From positions 1-37,096 of the forward strand of contig CAZFQZ010000009.1 in assembly GCA_964521305.1 (NCBI GenBank): 37,096 nt of DNA. The letters are read 5' to 3'. A model generated the notes under the pieces. The model was not told the DNA's origin. It did not search any database and was given only the letters and a program-made list of their open reading frames with translations. This document shows, piece by piece, positions 15,887 through 24,600 of the stretch. Source of the stretch: CAZBEJ01 sp964521305. GTDB taxonomy: Bacteria > Patescibacteriota > Microgenomatia > UBA1406 > GWC2-37-13. A program made the position numbers and the translations under genes. How positions within the stretch are numbered: position 1 is the first letter of the stretch; each line of letters begins with the position of its first letter.

Positions 15887-17584
15887 ATGAAAAAAATTGG
15901 CATAGGTATCGTATTGTTATTAATATTCACGGCTCCGGTTTTTTTTAAGGTGCGAGCAGACCAACTAGATGATGTTACGAATCAAATAAATACCTTGAAA
16001 CAAGATTTAGGCTCGAAGCAGGTAAATCATCAGAGATTGATCGATCAACTTAATTCGATTAAAGCTAACATAAACGCGATAGAAACAGAAATACAACAAA
16101 AAGAGAAGGAAGTCAAACAGGGCGAACAAGCTCTTGTATATCAGAAAGTATTATTAAACGAGCGGGTCAAATCATATTATAAAAATGTCGGTCAAAGCAG
16201 CACTTCCCTACTCGACATCCTTGTTGCGGAAAATCTTTCCGACTCCCTCCAAAGATTTTTTTACCAGAAATCCCTGGTGGATCAGGACAGAAACACTATA
16301 ATAAAAATTGTTTTGTATATAAAAAACCTGGAGGAAATCAAAGCTAATCTTCAATCGGAAAATGCGCGGTTGGCTGTTTTGAAAGAGGATGTTGATAAAC
16401 AATCTTTAGCTATAGAAAATCAAATTGCCCAAACACAACAAAAAATCGCAGACTTGACAGCTCTCCAGCAACAGCTGATTGCACAAAAACTCGCCAGCTT
16501 GAATATTCCTCTCTACGCGTATACCACGCAGGGCGGTTGTTCCAGCGATATCAATCCCTATAAAGACCCCGGATTCGGCGGTACCAAATTCGGCTTTTTC
16601 ACCTACGGCGTGCCGAACAGGGTCGGGTTAAGTCAATTTGGTGCGTGGGGGCGTGCTAAAGCAGGAGAAGATTACACGCAGATTTTACAGGCTTACTACA
16701 ATTTTGATTCGATCTCCGATACAAACCAGGGAACACAGATCCACGTTTCGGGAAATGGTATTGAGTGGACGGGATCGCTTGAGGATTATGTAAAGCGCGT
16801 ATACGAGGTGCCGGATTCGTGGACCGATAACAATTCGGCAGCTTTGAAAGCTCAGGCTATTGCAGCGAGATCTTACGTATTAGCGTATACCAATAACGGA
16901 CAAAGTATGATTTGTCCGACCCAACAATGTCAGGTATTTCAAACCAATCCTAAAGGAGGGAACTGGGAGCAGGCGGTTGATGCGACAGCGGGCAAGGTTA
17001 TGATGCAGGGTGGTCAACCGGTCAAAGCGTGGTTTTCTTCTACGCACGGAGGATACGTGCACTCGTCCGGTGACATCGGTTGGTCGAATACATCTTTTAC
17101 CAAAAACGCGCTTGATGCATCAGGGTCCGTGGGTAGTTTTTCGGATCTTAACAGTAAGGCGTACGACAAAGATTCTCCTTGGTTTTATTGCGATTGGGGC
17201 AACCGCTCGCAGTACAATAATACCGCATGGTTGACTGGCAGCGAGGTTGCCGACATTGTCAATGTTCTTATGCTGGTGAAAAGGGATTCATCAACCGCAG
17301 AACACCTGTATCAAACAGACAAAGCAAATCCCGCAGGCACAGATACATGGAACGCCGACAGGGTGAAACAAGAGCTAAGAAGCAGGAACGGAAATCCCTA
17401 TAACAATGTGACCGATGTTTCAGTCAGCGTTGACTTCGGGTCGGGAAGAACAACCAATGTTTCCGTGTCCGGAGATGCGGGAAACAACAATTTTGACGTT
17501 ACAGACTTTAAAAACTACTTTAACTTGCGGGCGCCTGCAAATATCCAGATTGTCGGACCTTTGTTCAATGTGGAGAAACGTTAA
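15887..17584 (+). CDS. Secreted coiled-coil protein with SpoIID/LytB domain
   Basis: The 565-residue protein starts with a signal peptide (1-24), then a long coiled coil (about 25-205, FtsX/PcsB-like repeats such as LRSENARL-type heptads), then a SpoIID domain (about 235-545). SpoIID marks are GVPNRVGLSQFGAWGRA at 241-257 and LKAQAIAARSYVLAYT at 320-335. SpoIID proteins are lytic transglycosylases that cut glycan strands lacking peptide stems, and the coiled coil is the type that couples to division complexes. It is likely a cell-wall hydrolase acting outside the membrane. Its stop overlaps the stop of the convergent acyltransferase by 4 nt. Confidence 0.87.
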   Translation: MKKIGIGIVLLLIFTAPVFFKVRADQLDDVTNQINTLKQDLGSKQVNHQRLIDQLNSIKANINAIETEIQQKEKEVKQGEQALVYQKVLLNERVKSYYKNVGQSSTSLLDILVAENLSDSLQRFFYQKSLVDQDRNTIIKIVLYIKNLEEIKANLQSENARLAVLKEDVDKQSLAIENQIAQTQQKIADLTALQQQLIAQKLASLNIPLYAYTTQGGCSSDINPYKDPGFGGTKFGFFTYGVPNRVGLSQFGAWGRAKAGEDYTQILQAYYNFDSISDTNQGTQIHVSGNGIEWTGSLEDYVKRVYEVPDSWTDNNSAALKAQAIAARSYVLAYTNNGQSMICPTQQCQVFQTNPKGGNWEQAVDATAGKVMMQGGQPVKAWFSSTHGGYVHSSGDIGWSNTSFTKNALDASGSVGSFSDLNSKAYDKDSPWFYCDWGNRSQYNNTAWLTGSEVADIVNVLMLVKRDSSTAEHLYQTDKANPAGTDTWNADRVKQELRSRNGNPYNNVTDVSVSVDFGSGRTTNVSVSGDAGNNNFDVTDFKNYFNLRAPANIQIVGPLFNVEKR

Positions 17585-18591
17585 CCCGATTGTTTTTTAG
17601 GGACAAAAATAAGTACTTTGTTGATGGCAATTTGAACCGCACTTGATGAGAGAAGGACAACAACAAAAAAACTAATCCAGTCAAACTGTATATGGGTGAA
17701 ATTCCAAAAAACATAGATGATTGCCCAGTGAATGAAAAACAGCGTGTATGAGTTCCTGCTTAGAAACGACAAAAACGGCTTTATCGGGAAAAAGGAAAAT
17801 ATCCCTTTTTTTGCCACCATATAGATGGCGATCATGGAGAACGCACCAAAGGACAAATGATATATGTTCGGCGGATATTTATTGTCGAACATGGTTAAAG
17901 GATGATTATAATGCGCAAGCGTTATCCACGAAACCAGAAAAACCACAAACCATAATGCCCCCGACTTCAAAAGATATAATCTTTCATGCTCCCTATCGGT
18001 AATTTCCATGCTTATGATAATAAGCAGCGACCACGGTAGCCACATGATATATCGGTAATTGAAGGGAAAATGATAAAACATAAGCAAAATGGCCGAAATA
18101 ACCGAGAAAGAGGCAAGCCCGTATAATAACACCCTTGATTTTTGGGAAATAAACCGGATAAACGGCATTATAACCGCAAAACAAAGGAACAACAGTACCA
18201 GCCAGTTCAGATCAATGCCGCCCACAACAAAAAACGTATCAAATATATATCGGCCGGTTACCTTGCTTGGTTCATGAAGCAGGATAAGGGAAATGAATAC
18301 TGCAGCAAAAATATAATATGGTGCAAGCAACCTCACTGTTCTTTTTTTCAGATAGGTGAAAAACCCCTTCAAGGAATCGATGGGATAGTTTTTCCGAAAA
18401 AATATATATGCGGCGCAGAAAATAAATGCGGGAACGGAAAATTCCCCAACATCCCATATGTCAAAAACTATTTTAGATCCCTGTGAAAGGAAATATGCAT
18501 TGGTGTGCACGATGATCATAAAAAAAATCGCGAGGCCGCGGACCATGTCTATCGCATCCAGCCTGGGAAGCCGTTGCCCTACCTGTTTCAT
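17581..18591 (-). CDS. Membrane acyltransferase family 3 protein
   Basis: The 336-residue multi-pass protein has about ten hydrophobic segments and the family 3 start RLDAIDMVRGLAIFFMIIVH, with the likely catalytic His29. Such enzymes (OafA/NolL type) O-acylate extracellular polysaccharides or lipids using acyl groups carried across the membrane. It ends a few residues after the last membrane helix with a short basic tail and has no extracytoplasmic SGNH domain. The substrate is unknown. It is divergent to the glycosyltransferase at 18618 with only 26 bp between the two start codons, which suggests shared control and a joint role in surface glycans. Confidence 0.85.
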   Translation of the reverse strand: MKQVGQRLPRLDAIDMVRGLAIFFMIIVHTNAYFLSQGSKIVFDIWDVGEFSVPAFIFCAAYIFFRKNYPIDSLKGFFTYLKKRTVRLLAPYYIFAAVFISLILLHEPSKVTGRYIFDTFFVVGGIDLNWLVLLFLCFAVIMPFIRFISQKSRVLLYGLASFSVISAILLMFYHFPFNYRYIMWLPWSLLIIISMEITDREHERLYLLKSGALWFVVFLVSWITLAHYNHPLTMFDNKYPPNIYHLSFGAFSMIAIYMVAKKGIFSFFPIKPFLSFLSRNSYTLFFIHWAIIYVFWNFTHIQFDWISFFVVVLLSSSAVQIAINKVLIFVPKKQSG

Positions 18592-18599
18592 AATTAAGG

Positions 18600-18609
18600 T
18601 ATTATTATA
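18600..18609. promoter_or_regulatory. Overlapping -10 elements in a 26-bp divergent space
   Basis: TATTAT on the plus strand (18603-18608) and TATAAT on the minus strand (18604-18609) share the same bases between the starts at 18591 and 18618. RNA polymerase cannot occupy both at once. Confidence 0.4.
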
Positions 18610-18617
18610 GAAAACAA

Positions 18618-19979
18618 ATGCCTACTTTACTACTCGGCCTCATCGGACCGATGCTTTTTTTTATAGCAAAAGCCGCAAATCTGGCGGTCAGGTTTTCCGA
18701 TACCAACGTTTATTTCTATACGGCGAAGGAGTTGTTGACGGGAAAGGTATTGTACAAAGATATTTTTTTTACCAATCTCCCCCTTTTCCCCTATATTTCA
18801 GCCATGTACGAGTTAATTATGGGAAAAAGTATGGAGCTTTATTATCTAACAGCAACACTCGAAGTTATTGTGACGGGTTTATTATTGTTCTTTATCGCAT
18901 GGAAAAAAACCAACAGGCTTTTTGTAAGTATGCTCATCCAATGGACGTATTTGTTTTCCTTTATTATCCTATCCACATCGGATTACCAGACCGGCGTATT
19001 TCTGGCATCGTTGTTCTCGATTTTTGCATATCTAGTTGCGGAAAAAAAGCAGTGGTTTTTGACAGGTATTCTCCTTGGCCTCATGACATTGACAAAAGCT
19101 TACTACGTTTCGATCACCGCCGCCTTTTTGCTTTTTTATTTCATAAAAAACAAAAGGCAGTTTTTTATGATATTGACAGGCTTTATTGTTACCGTCGGCA
19201 TTATCCTCGCACCGTTCGTACTCTTTTCGGGAAAAAAGTTCTTTAAGGACATTGTTTCATATTCCCTGTTCAGATCGTCAGGCGTAGATAAACTGACCGT
19301 GTTTGAGTTTTTCTTCAGGCATGATCCTGTATTAGGAGCGATAGCCGCGTTTATCATTTCCAGGATGCGGAAAAATATGCTTCTGGGTCTTGTTGTTCTT
19401 TTAAGCGGCATCCTGCTGGTGTTTTATAAGGATGTCTATTATTTATATTTGAATCTCGTTGCCCCATTTCTTATTATCGGGCTGATTGATTATTTTATTG
19501 TGTTAAAAAACAAAGGAGTGACCGTGTTATTGATTGGTGTGATCGGATTATTATTGCTGGTGAATGGCTATGTGTACTATTCCCATTATGCCGAGTTGGG
19601 GAAGATAAGCGGTATTTCGGGTTTGGTGTCGGTCATCAAAAGGGAAAAACCCGATAGTCTGTATGGGGTGATGGAGATAGCGCCGGCGCTCGCCTATTTA
19701 AGCAAGGTGCCGCTTATGGCAGGGATAATAGACACCAATGAAAATTTATTTAACAATAGGGTTTTGAATGCGGTAGCGTTAACTAAACAAGCCCTGTCGG
19801 ATCGGACGATCGTTGTCGGAAAGGGCGCTTATTATCCTGAAAACAATATCGATGATCCGCTTGCCACAATAGTGGTAAACAAGTCACAGATATTTCCCCG
19901 TTGCACGCTGCTTTATAAAACACCGGTTCAGACAGAGGGTATTATCAATGAAATAACGATATTTAAATGTTACAAATAG
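18618..19979 (+). CDS. GT-C type membrane glycosyltransferase (ArnT/PMT-like)
   Basis: The 453-residue protein has about eleven membrane spans and begins like GT39/ArnT-type polyprenyl-phosphate-sugar transferases: the first span is followed by an acidic loop (RFSDTNVYFYTAKELLTGKV, Asp28) and then TNLPLFPYISAMYEL. The acidic residue in this first outer loop is catalytic in the family. It would transfer a lipid-linked sugar to an acceptor outside the membrane. The C-terminal part (about 330-453) is a soluble domain with few motifs. It pairs divergently with the acyltransferase gene. Confidence 0.8.
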   Translation: MPTLLLGLIGPMLFFIAKAANLAVRFSDTNVYFYTAKELLTGKVLYKDIFFTNLPLFPYISAMYELIMGKSMELYYLTATLEVIVTGLLLFFIAWKKTNRLFVSMLIQWTYLFSFIILSTSDYQTGVFLASLFSIFAYLVAEKKQWFLTGILLGLMTLTKAYYVSITAAFLLFYFIKNKRQFFMILTGFIVTVGIILAPFVLFSGKKFFKDIVSYSLFRSSGVDKLTVFEFFFRHDPVLGAIAAFIISRMRKNMLLGLVVLLSGILLVFYKDVYYLYLNLVAPFLIIGLIDYFIVLKNKGVTVLLIGVIGLLLLVNGYVYYSHYAELGKISGISGLVSVIKREKPDSLYGVMEIAPALAYLSKVPLMAGIIDTNENLFNNRVLNAVALTKQALSDRTIVVGKGAYYPENNIDDPLATIVVNKSQIFPRCTLLYKTPVQTEGIINEITIFKCYK

Positions 19980-20025
19980 TCTTACATAAAATAAGCTTGA
20001 CGAAGGCGAAGATTCGTATTAAGAT

Positions 20026-20097
20026 GTATACCTATCTTATGCTGGTTTGTCCCGCCCCGCCGGGCGGGATCAGAGCAGTCTTAAGACAGGTATATCC
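20026..20097 (-). repeat. Dispersed hairpin repeat, copy 2 (inverted)
   Basis: Arms 20026-20056 and 20063-20097 pair over about 31 positions around a CCGCCG loop; both end in TATACC-type sequence and the apex is GTCCCGCC with GGCGGGAT. Read on the minus strand, its end (GGCGGGACAAACCAGCATAA then GATAGGTATAC) nearly repeats 26659-26689. It sits in the 154-bp space between the glycosyltransferase and trxA. Confidence 0.75.
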
Positions 20098-20117
20098 TGA
20101 GCGTATCCAGTTGCGAA

Positions 20118-20126
20118 TGGTATATC
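20118..20126 (+). promoter_or_regulatory. Extended -10-like element of trxA
   Basis: TGGTATATC ends 7 nt before the trxA ATG. Confidence 0.35.
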
Positions 20127-20133
20127 GTCACAT

Positions 20134-20454
20134 ATGGCAGTAACACAGATTACCAAAGATCAGTTTCAAAAAGAAGTTCTTGATTACAAAGGCGCGGTTT
20201 TCGTTGATTTCTATGCCGATTGGTGCGGCCCGTGCAAATTAACCGCACCGATTATTGACGAGCTATCCGACGAACTAAAGAATGTCAAATTCGTCAAAGT
20301 GAACGTTGATGAAAACCCTGATTTAGCTTCGGTATATTCTGTATTTTCCATACCGACCTTCATGGTCTTTAAGGACGGCAAGACCGTAAATCAGTTTGTC
20401 GGAGCAATGGGAAAAGAAGCGTTTCTCTCTGAGATAAAAAAAGCAATGGGTTAA
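20134..20454 (+). CDS. trxA: Thioredoxin
   Basis: The 106-residue protein is a standard single-domain thioredoxin: DWCGPC at 29-34 with redox cysteines 31 and 34, a cis-proline in SIPTFMVF, and a Gly-rich C-terminal strand (FVGAMGKEAF). It reduces disulfides in the cytoplasm and could supply electrons to the class II ribonucleotide reductase encoded nearby at 21682-25134. No signal peptide is present. It ends 13 bp before the stop of the convergent gene at 20468. Confidence 0.96.
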   Translation: MAVTQITKDQFQKEVLDYKGAVFVDFYADWCGPCKLTAPIIDELSDELKNVKFVKVNVDENPDLASVYSVFSIPTFMVFKDGKTVNQFVGAMGKEAFLSEIKKAMG

Positions 20455-20467
20455 TGATCCTCCATTT

Positions 20468-20905
20468 TTAAGTTTTTAATACTCTCACGACTTTCCCATG
20501 GATTACTTTCAGGCCCAAATGTGCATGTCGCAATATATATACGGCCAAAGTAGCAAGCCAGCGGATAGATGAGTTTACAGGCGCTCTCAATCCCACAACG
20601 ATCTTTTCGTCAGACAGAGGAAGTTTGACGTTTTGATATGAAGGAAATTGAGTGGTGGTGACGGGTTGTAATCCGAACTTTTTCAGGTCCGGAGGGATTT
20701 CTATGGTCTCGGCCCGCGGTCGCACATATGTTTTTATCTCAGATTCGGGTTCGTGTTCGACCGCTTCCTGTATTTCAGGAGCGGCTTCCTGCTTAATGAT
20801 GGTTGGACCGGATTCCTTGGATAGCCCGCTCGAGACCACAATAACGCGTTTTTTTTTATGTTTGTCGACCAGACAATCGATAGGCGTATAGTTTTTGTTA
20901 TTCAT
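20468..20905 (-). CDS. Hypothetical protein with acidic low-complexity centre
   Basis: No family is recognised. The 145-residue protein has a basic start (VDKHKKKRVIVVSSGLSKES), an acidic middle (about 38-60, rich in Glu), a segment EIPPDLKKFGLQPV, and a C-terminal hydrophobic/basic amphipathic end (RWLATLAVYILRHAHLGLKV) that might touch the membrane. TATAAT (minus strand 20912-20917) ends 6 nt before the ATG, a leaderless-type start that supports this being a real gene. There is no clear operon partner. Confidence 0.55.
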   Translation of the reverse strand: MNNKNYTPIDCLVDKHKKKRVIVVSSGLSKESGPTIIKQEAAPEIQEAVEHEPESEIKTYVRPRAETIEIPPDLKKFGLQPVTTTQFPSYQNVKLPLSDEKIVVGLRAPVNSSIRWLATLAVYILRHAHLGLKVIHGKVVRVLKT

Positions 20906-20911
20906 AATTCG

Positions 20912-20917
20912 ATTATA
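20912..20917 (-). promoter_or_regulatory. -10 element, leaderless type
   Basis: TATAAT on the minus strand ends 6 nt before the ATG at 20905. Confidence 0.45.
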
Positions 20918-21009
20918 ACTGTAATTGATGGCGTATTAAATCGTATAGCATGATTGACGCTGATTTGGCGATAAACTGCGTATTCCTCAAACACCATAAC
21001 AAGGATGGT

Positions 21010-21032
21010 AAAAAAGCCAAGAACGGTTTTTT
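21010..21032 (-). terminator. Terminator-like A-tract/U-tract hairpin after the adenosyltransferase gene
   Basis: On the minus strand AAAAAACC and GGCTTTTTT flank GTTCTT right at the stop codon. The stem is AT-rich and short of GC pairs, so it is a weak terminator candidate. Confidence 0.4.
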
Positions 21033-21535
21033 CATAGGGAGACGGTAGTTTCCTTTTTGTTATAAAAACGCGCAAGAGTGAATAATAAATCAGACAACCT
21101 ATTTAAATATTGTACAGTATTTATACCTGTATTATTTTTGACCGTTACGCGTTCTGTTCTTCTGCAAACTGTTCGGGTAACATGCAAAAGGCACGAGAGT
21201 TCGGTTCCCTGCGGAAGCAGGAATTTTGTAAGCCTTGGAAGCATGGTATCGATCGTATCTATACGTTTTTCGAATGAACGAGTGCGGTTGTTTATAAAAG
21301 CAAGATCGACCTTTGCGCCCGATATATAAGCCATGATTTTATACAAATCTTTTTGAATAACAATGAGTAAGGTTTTATCACTATCATCAGGAAGCTTGTT
21401 TATAACAAGACCCAGATAACTGGTGAGCTCGTCTATTAATCCGCAGGTTTCTATCCGACGGTCTGATTTCGATACCCGCTTGCCGCCGAACAGAGATGTT
21501 GACCCCTTATCACCCGTTCTGGTATATATACTCAT
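21032..21535 (-). CDS. ATP:cob(I)alamin adenosyltransferase (PduO type)
   Basis: The 167-residue protein matches the PduO/MMAB adenosyltransferase family: N-terminal ATP loop TRTGDKGSTSLFGGKRVSK, then DRRIETCGLIDELTSYLG, and the conserved HVTRTVCRRTERVTV helix. It transfers the adenosyl group of ATP to reduced cobalamin to make coenzyme B12. The next gene upstream on the same strand is the class II ribonucleotide reductase, which needs this cofactor, so local cofactor supply is the evident role. No corrin synthesis genes are seen, in line with cobalamin salvage. Confidence 0.9.
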   Translation of the reverse strand: MSIYTRTGDKGSTSLFGGKRVSKSDRRIETCGLIDELTSYLGLVINKLPDDSDKTLLIVIQKDLYKIMAYISGAKVDLAFINNRTRSFEKRIDTIDTMLPRLTKFLLPQGTELSCLLHVTRTVCRRTERVTVKNNTGINTVQYLNRLSDLLFTLARFYNKKETTVSL

Positions 21536-21548
21536 AGGATTTACGGCA

Positions 21549-21667
21549 CCGGTTTTCGGTTGTCTGTTTTCAAATAGAAGTTTATCAGTTCTCGGTGTGT
21601 CAGTTCTAAGACCGGTTAACGGATAACTGACAAACTAAATTCTAACAACCGGAAACAGAAAACTCAT
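21549..21667. repeat. Intergenic inverted-repeat cluster between nrdJ and the adenosyltransferase gene
   Basis: The 146-bp space contains TGTCAGTT (21598-21605) pairing with AACTGACA (21625-21632), several TCAGTTCT copies, and CGGTTGT/ACAACCG arms near 21557 and 21645. It may attenuate transcription from nrdJ into the adenosyltransferase gene or be a mobile repeat related in style to 3934-4020. Confidence 0.45.
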
Positions 21668-21681
21668 AACTGACTGTTTTT

Positions 21682-24600
21682 TCAACACTCTGAATATCCG
21701 CACCCGTAGCATTTTTTGCACCCTTCTTCGTGGACGAGAGTAGCTTCGCCACAGCTCGGACAAATGTCAAAAGAAGCAGAAGGCGCACCTGTTTGAATCT
21801 GGATGAGCGATGGTTGTGTAGATTCGGTAACCAATTTTGGCGTTTCCTTTGCGTCGCCGGTCCCATTTGTTTTCTTCATTTCGCCGTTTAAACCGTAGTG
21901 CATGGCGAGAGTTTTCGAAACGGCATCCGGTAAGCTTCTGATCCGGTCTTTGCCGAAACCGAGGCTTCGTGCTCCTCCAATACCTTGAAGCTGTGAAACA
22001 ATCTCCTGTACCCGGCTAATAACGGACATGTGGGAGGAAAACCGTAATGCCAGTGAAACCATGCGGCCCAGACCTTCCGCCATGGCGTAGACGTCCGTAC
22101 CGGCTTTTCCAACGTTGATGAATACTTCCAAGGGTTCCGGAGGATCACCGCCATTGGTATTGATAGTAATAAATGCAACGCCTACAGGCGTATTAATTCG
22201 ATAGGTTGCACCATGCACGACCATGGGTCTCGGCTTGACCGTATATACCGGTATGGGTTGTTTGACTTCTTCCTTTTTTTCCTCTTTCCGTTCCAATACA
22301 CCCTGTCTTGAACCCTCTCTCATATACGCGATACCTTTTAATCCAAGTTTATAGGCGAGTGTATAGAGTTTTTTTACATCTTCAACGGTGTGAGTTTTTG
22401 GTGCGTTCACTGTTTTAGAGATTGAAGCATCTACGTATTTTTGTATCACCGCCTGTACTTTTATGTGGTTTTCCGGAGTCAGGTCATTGGCTGAAACAAA
22501 CCATTCGGGTTTATTCACCTTTCCTTCTTCGATCTCTTTTTTGTGTTTTGCATACCACTGTTCGTATAAATAGTGTCTGATGGCGTGTTCGCCCAAACGG
22601 TCTCTTCTGACGAACTCGAACTCAAATACCGGCTCTATGCCTGACGTGGTGTTGGCCATCAAGGACGTTGATCCGGTTGGCGCCTGCATGAGCAAAATCG
22701 AATTGCGGACACCATGTTGTTTTATCCGGCTTTGGACATCGTTCGGCAATTGTTCGATGAATTTGCCTTTAGGATAGAGTGTTTTATCGAATTTCGGGAA
22801 TGCGCCCTTTTCCCTGGCGACTTCGCAGCCGGTTCGATACGCTTCGTCCCGAATAAGTCTATATACTTTTTCAATGAACTCCAACGACTCTTTTGAACCG
22901 TAACGGAGATGGAGTTTGATAAGAGTATCCCCGAGTCCCATGGTTCCCAACCCGATGCGGCGCTCTCCCTCATACTGTGTTTTCCGTATGCCTTCGAAAA
23001 CATACGGATCCATATCAACGACATTGTCTTGAAATCGTACTGCGGTGTGAACGACCTTTTTTAAGGTAGCAAAATCGAATCGCGCTTTTTCGTCGATATT
23101 TGATCCTTTGACCAGCGCGGAAAGATTGATTGACCCCAAATTACACACTCCCCATGGCGGAAGCCCTTCTTCACCACAGTTTAGAATAGCAAGTCCATTA
23201 GCGCTAAATCTATGAATATCCGCAACTGTTATATCAAAAACTTCTTCTTTACCATCAGAGATAAGACGGGAAAACGTTACGGTGAGGGTTTCTTTGTATG
23301 GGCTGCGGTGGTAGAGAGATAAAAGAGACCGTAGCTTTTCCTGCTTTTTTTCTTGTAAGAAACCAATAAGAGCAGCAAATTTTAATAAACTTGTTTTTGA
23401 AATGACTAACTCATGGTATGTTTGGCAACTATATAATTTGTTTCCTCCATTCCCATCAGGTAATAACCGTTCCATTGCATTTCTGTGGTTCTCGTAAATT
23501 TTACAGGCAATTCCGAAATTCAAAAGTAAGATTTGTGTTTGTTGGAGCAACGTTTTGCTGACAGAAGTAAGTCTTACACTCACTCCTTTTTCTATTGTTC
23601 CCAATATAGTTCCATCGCTTGAAAAGAGCGCTGATAAAAAACCTCGCTGAAATTCTTCAGAACCTTCAAAAACAGCTGAAGGGACCTGGTATTTATTTTC
23701 ATGCGTTAACCCAAAGCGACTTGCAATTCTCCATAATCTCACTGATTCGATAACGGCTTTATTTTCACTTTCAATATATTGAGGAGTTATTGGTAAGTAT
23801 GATCTTGCTGTGGTTTCTTCCCCGTCAATCATTTTTTCAACCATGAGTGCAAAACGAGGGGCGAGCTCTCTTTTTTCGTCGTGGTAAAAGAAAAGAGTCG
23901 CAACATCTTTTTTCATTGAGCCATCGCCAACAAGCCAACCCAATACAAGGCCTTCATCCAACGTCCCTCTTACACCAAAATATCCTCCGGTTGAAAGTAA
24001 AATTTTATCTCCGGTTTTAAGTTTACCCGCCTCTTTTGGCCCGTCAGTAGTGACTACTTTGTGATCGGCGGTCAACCGTAATTGATAGCCTTCTTTTGTT
24101 TGTAGTTTAAATACAGGTTTAATACCGGTTAGTTTTACTGCAGTTGAAAGATAATCTTGACCATTTATTACTGCTCTAAAAGGTTTTTCTTCTTGATAGA
24201 GTTTGCGGATAGATTTAATTCCATTAGTGGTATTTACTAAAGTGTCGCCTGTCACGCACGGATTAACGCAGTTGATCCTGTTCCAGTAATAATTGTTGTG
24301 GAGTTTGTTATACCGTTCCATAAATACTACACCGGGTTCAGCCGATTTCCACGCCGCCTCCGCAATCAAATCCCAGATTCTCCGAGCTTTGACGACTTTA
24401 CGGACGATAATTCGTTTGCCGAGCTGTTTCCATACTTCAAGGTCACCGTTCCATTTCTCGTCGTATTCGGGGTCCTCGGTATCCGGAAAGACCAGGGGCC
24501 AGTCCGCGTCTTTTTCGACCGCCTCCATGAACGAATCGGAAATACAGAGGGACAGATTCGCTCCGTTAATCCGAGTAAGATCCTGCTTTACCGTAATGAA

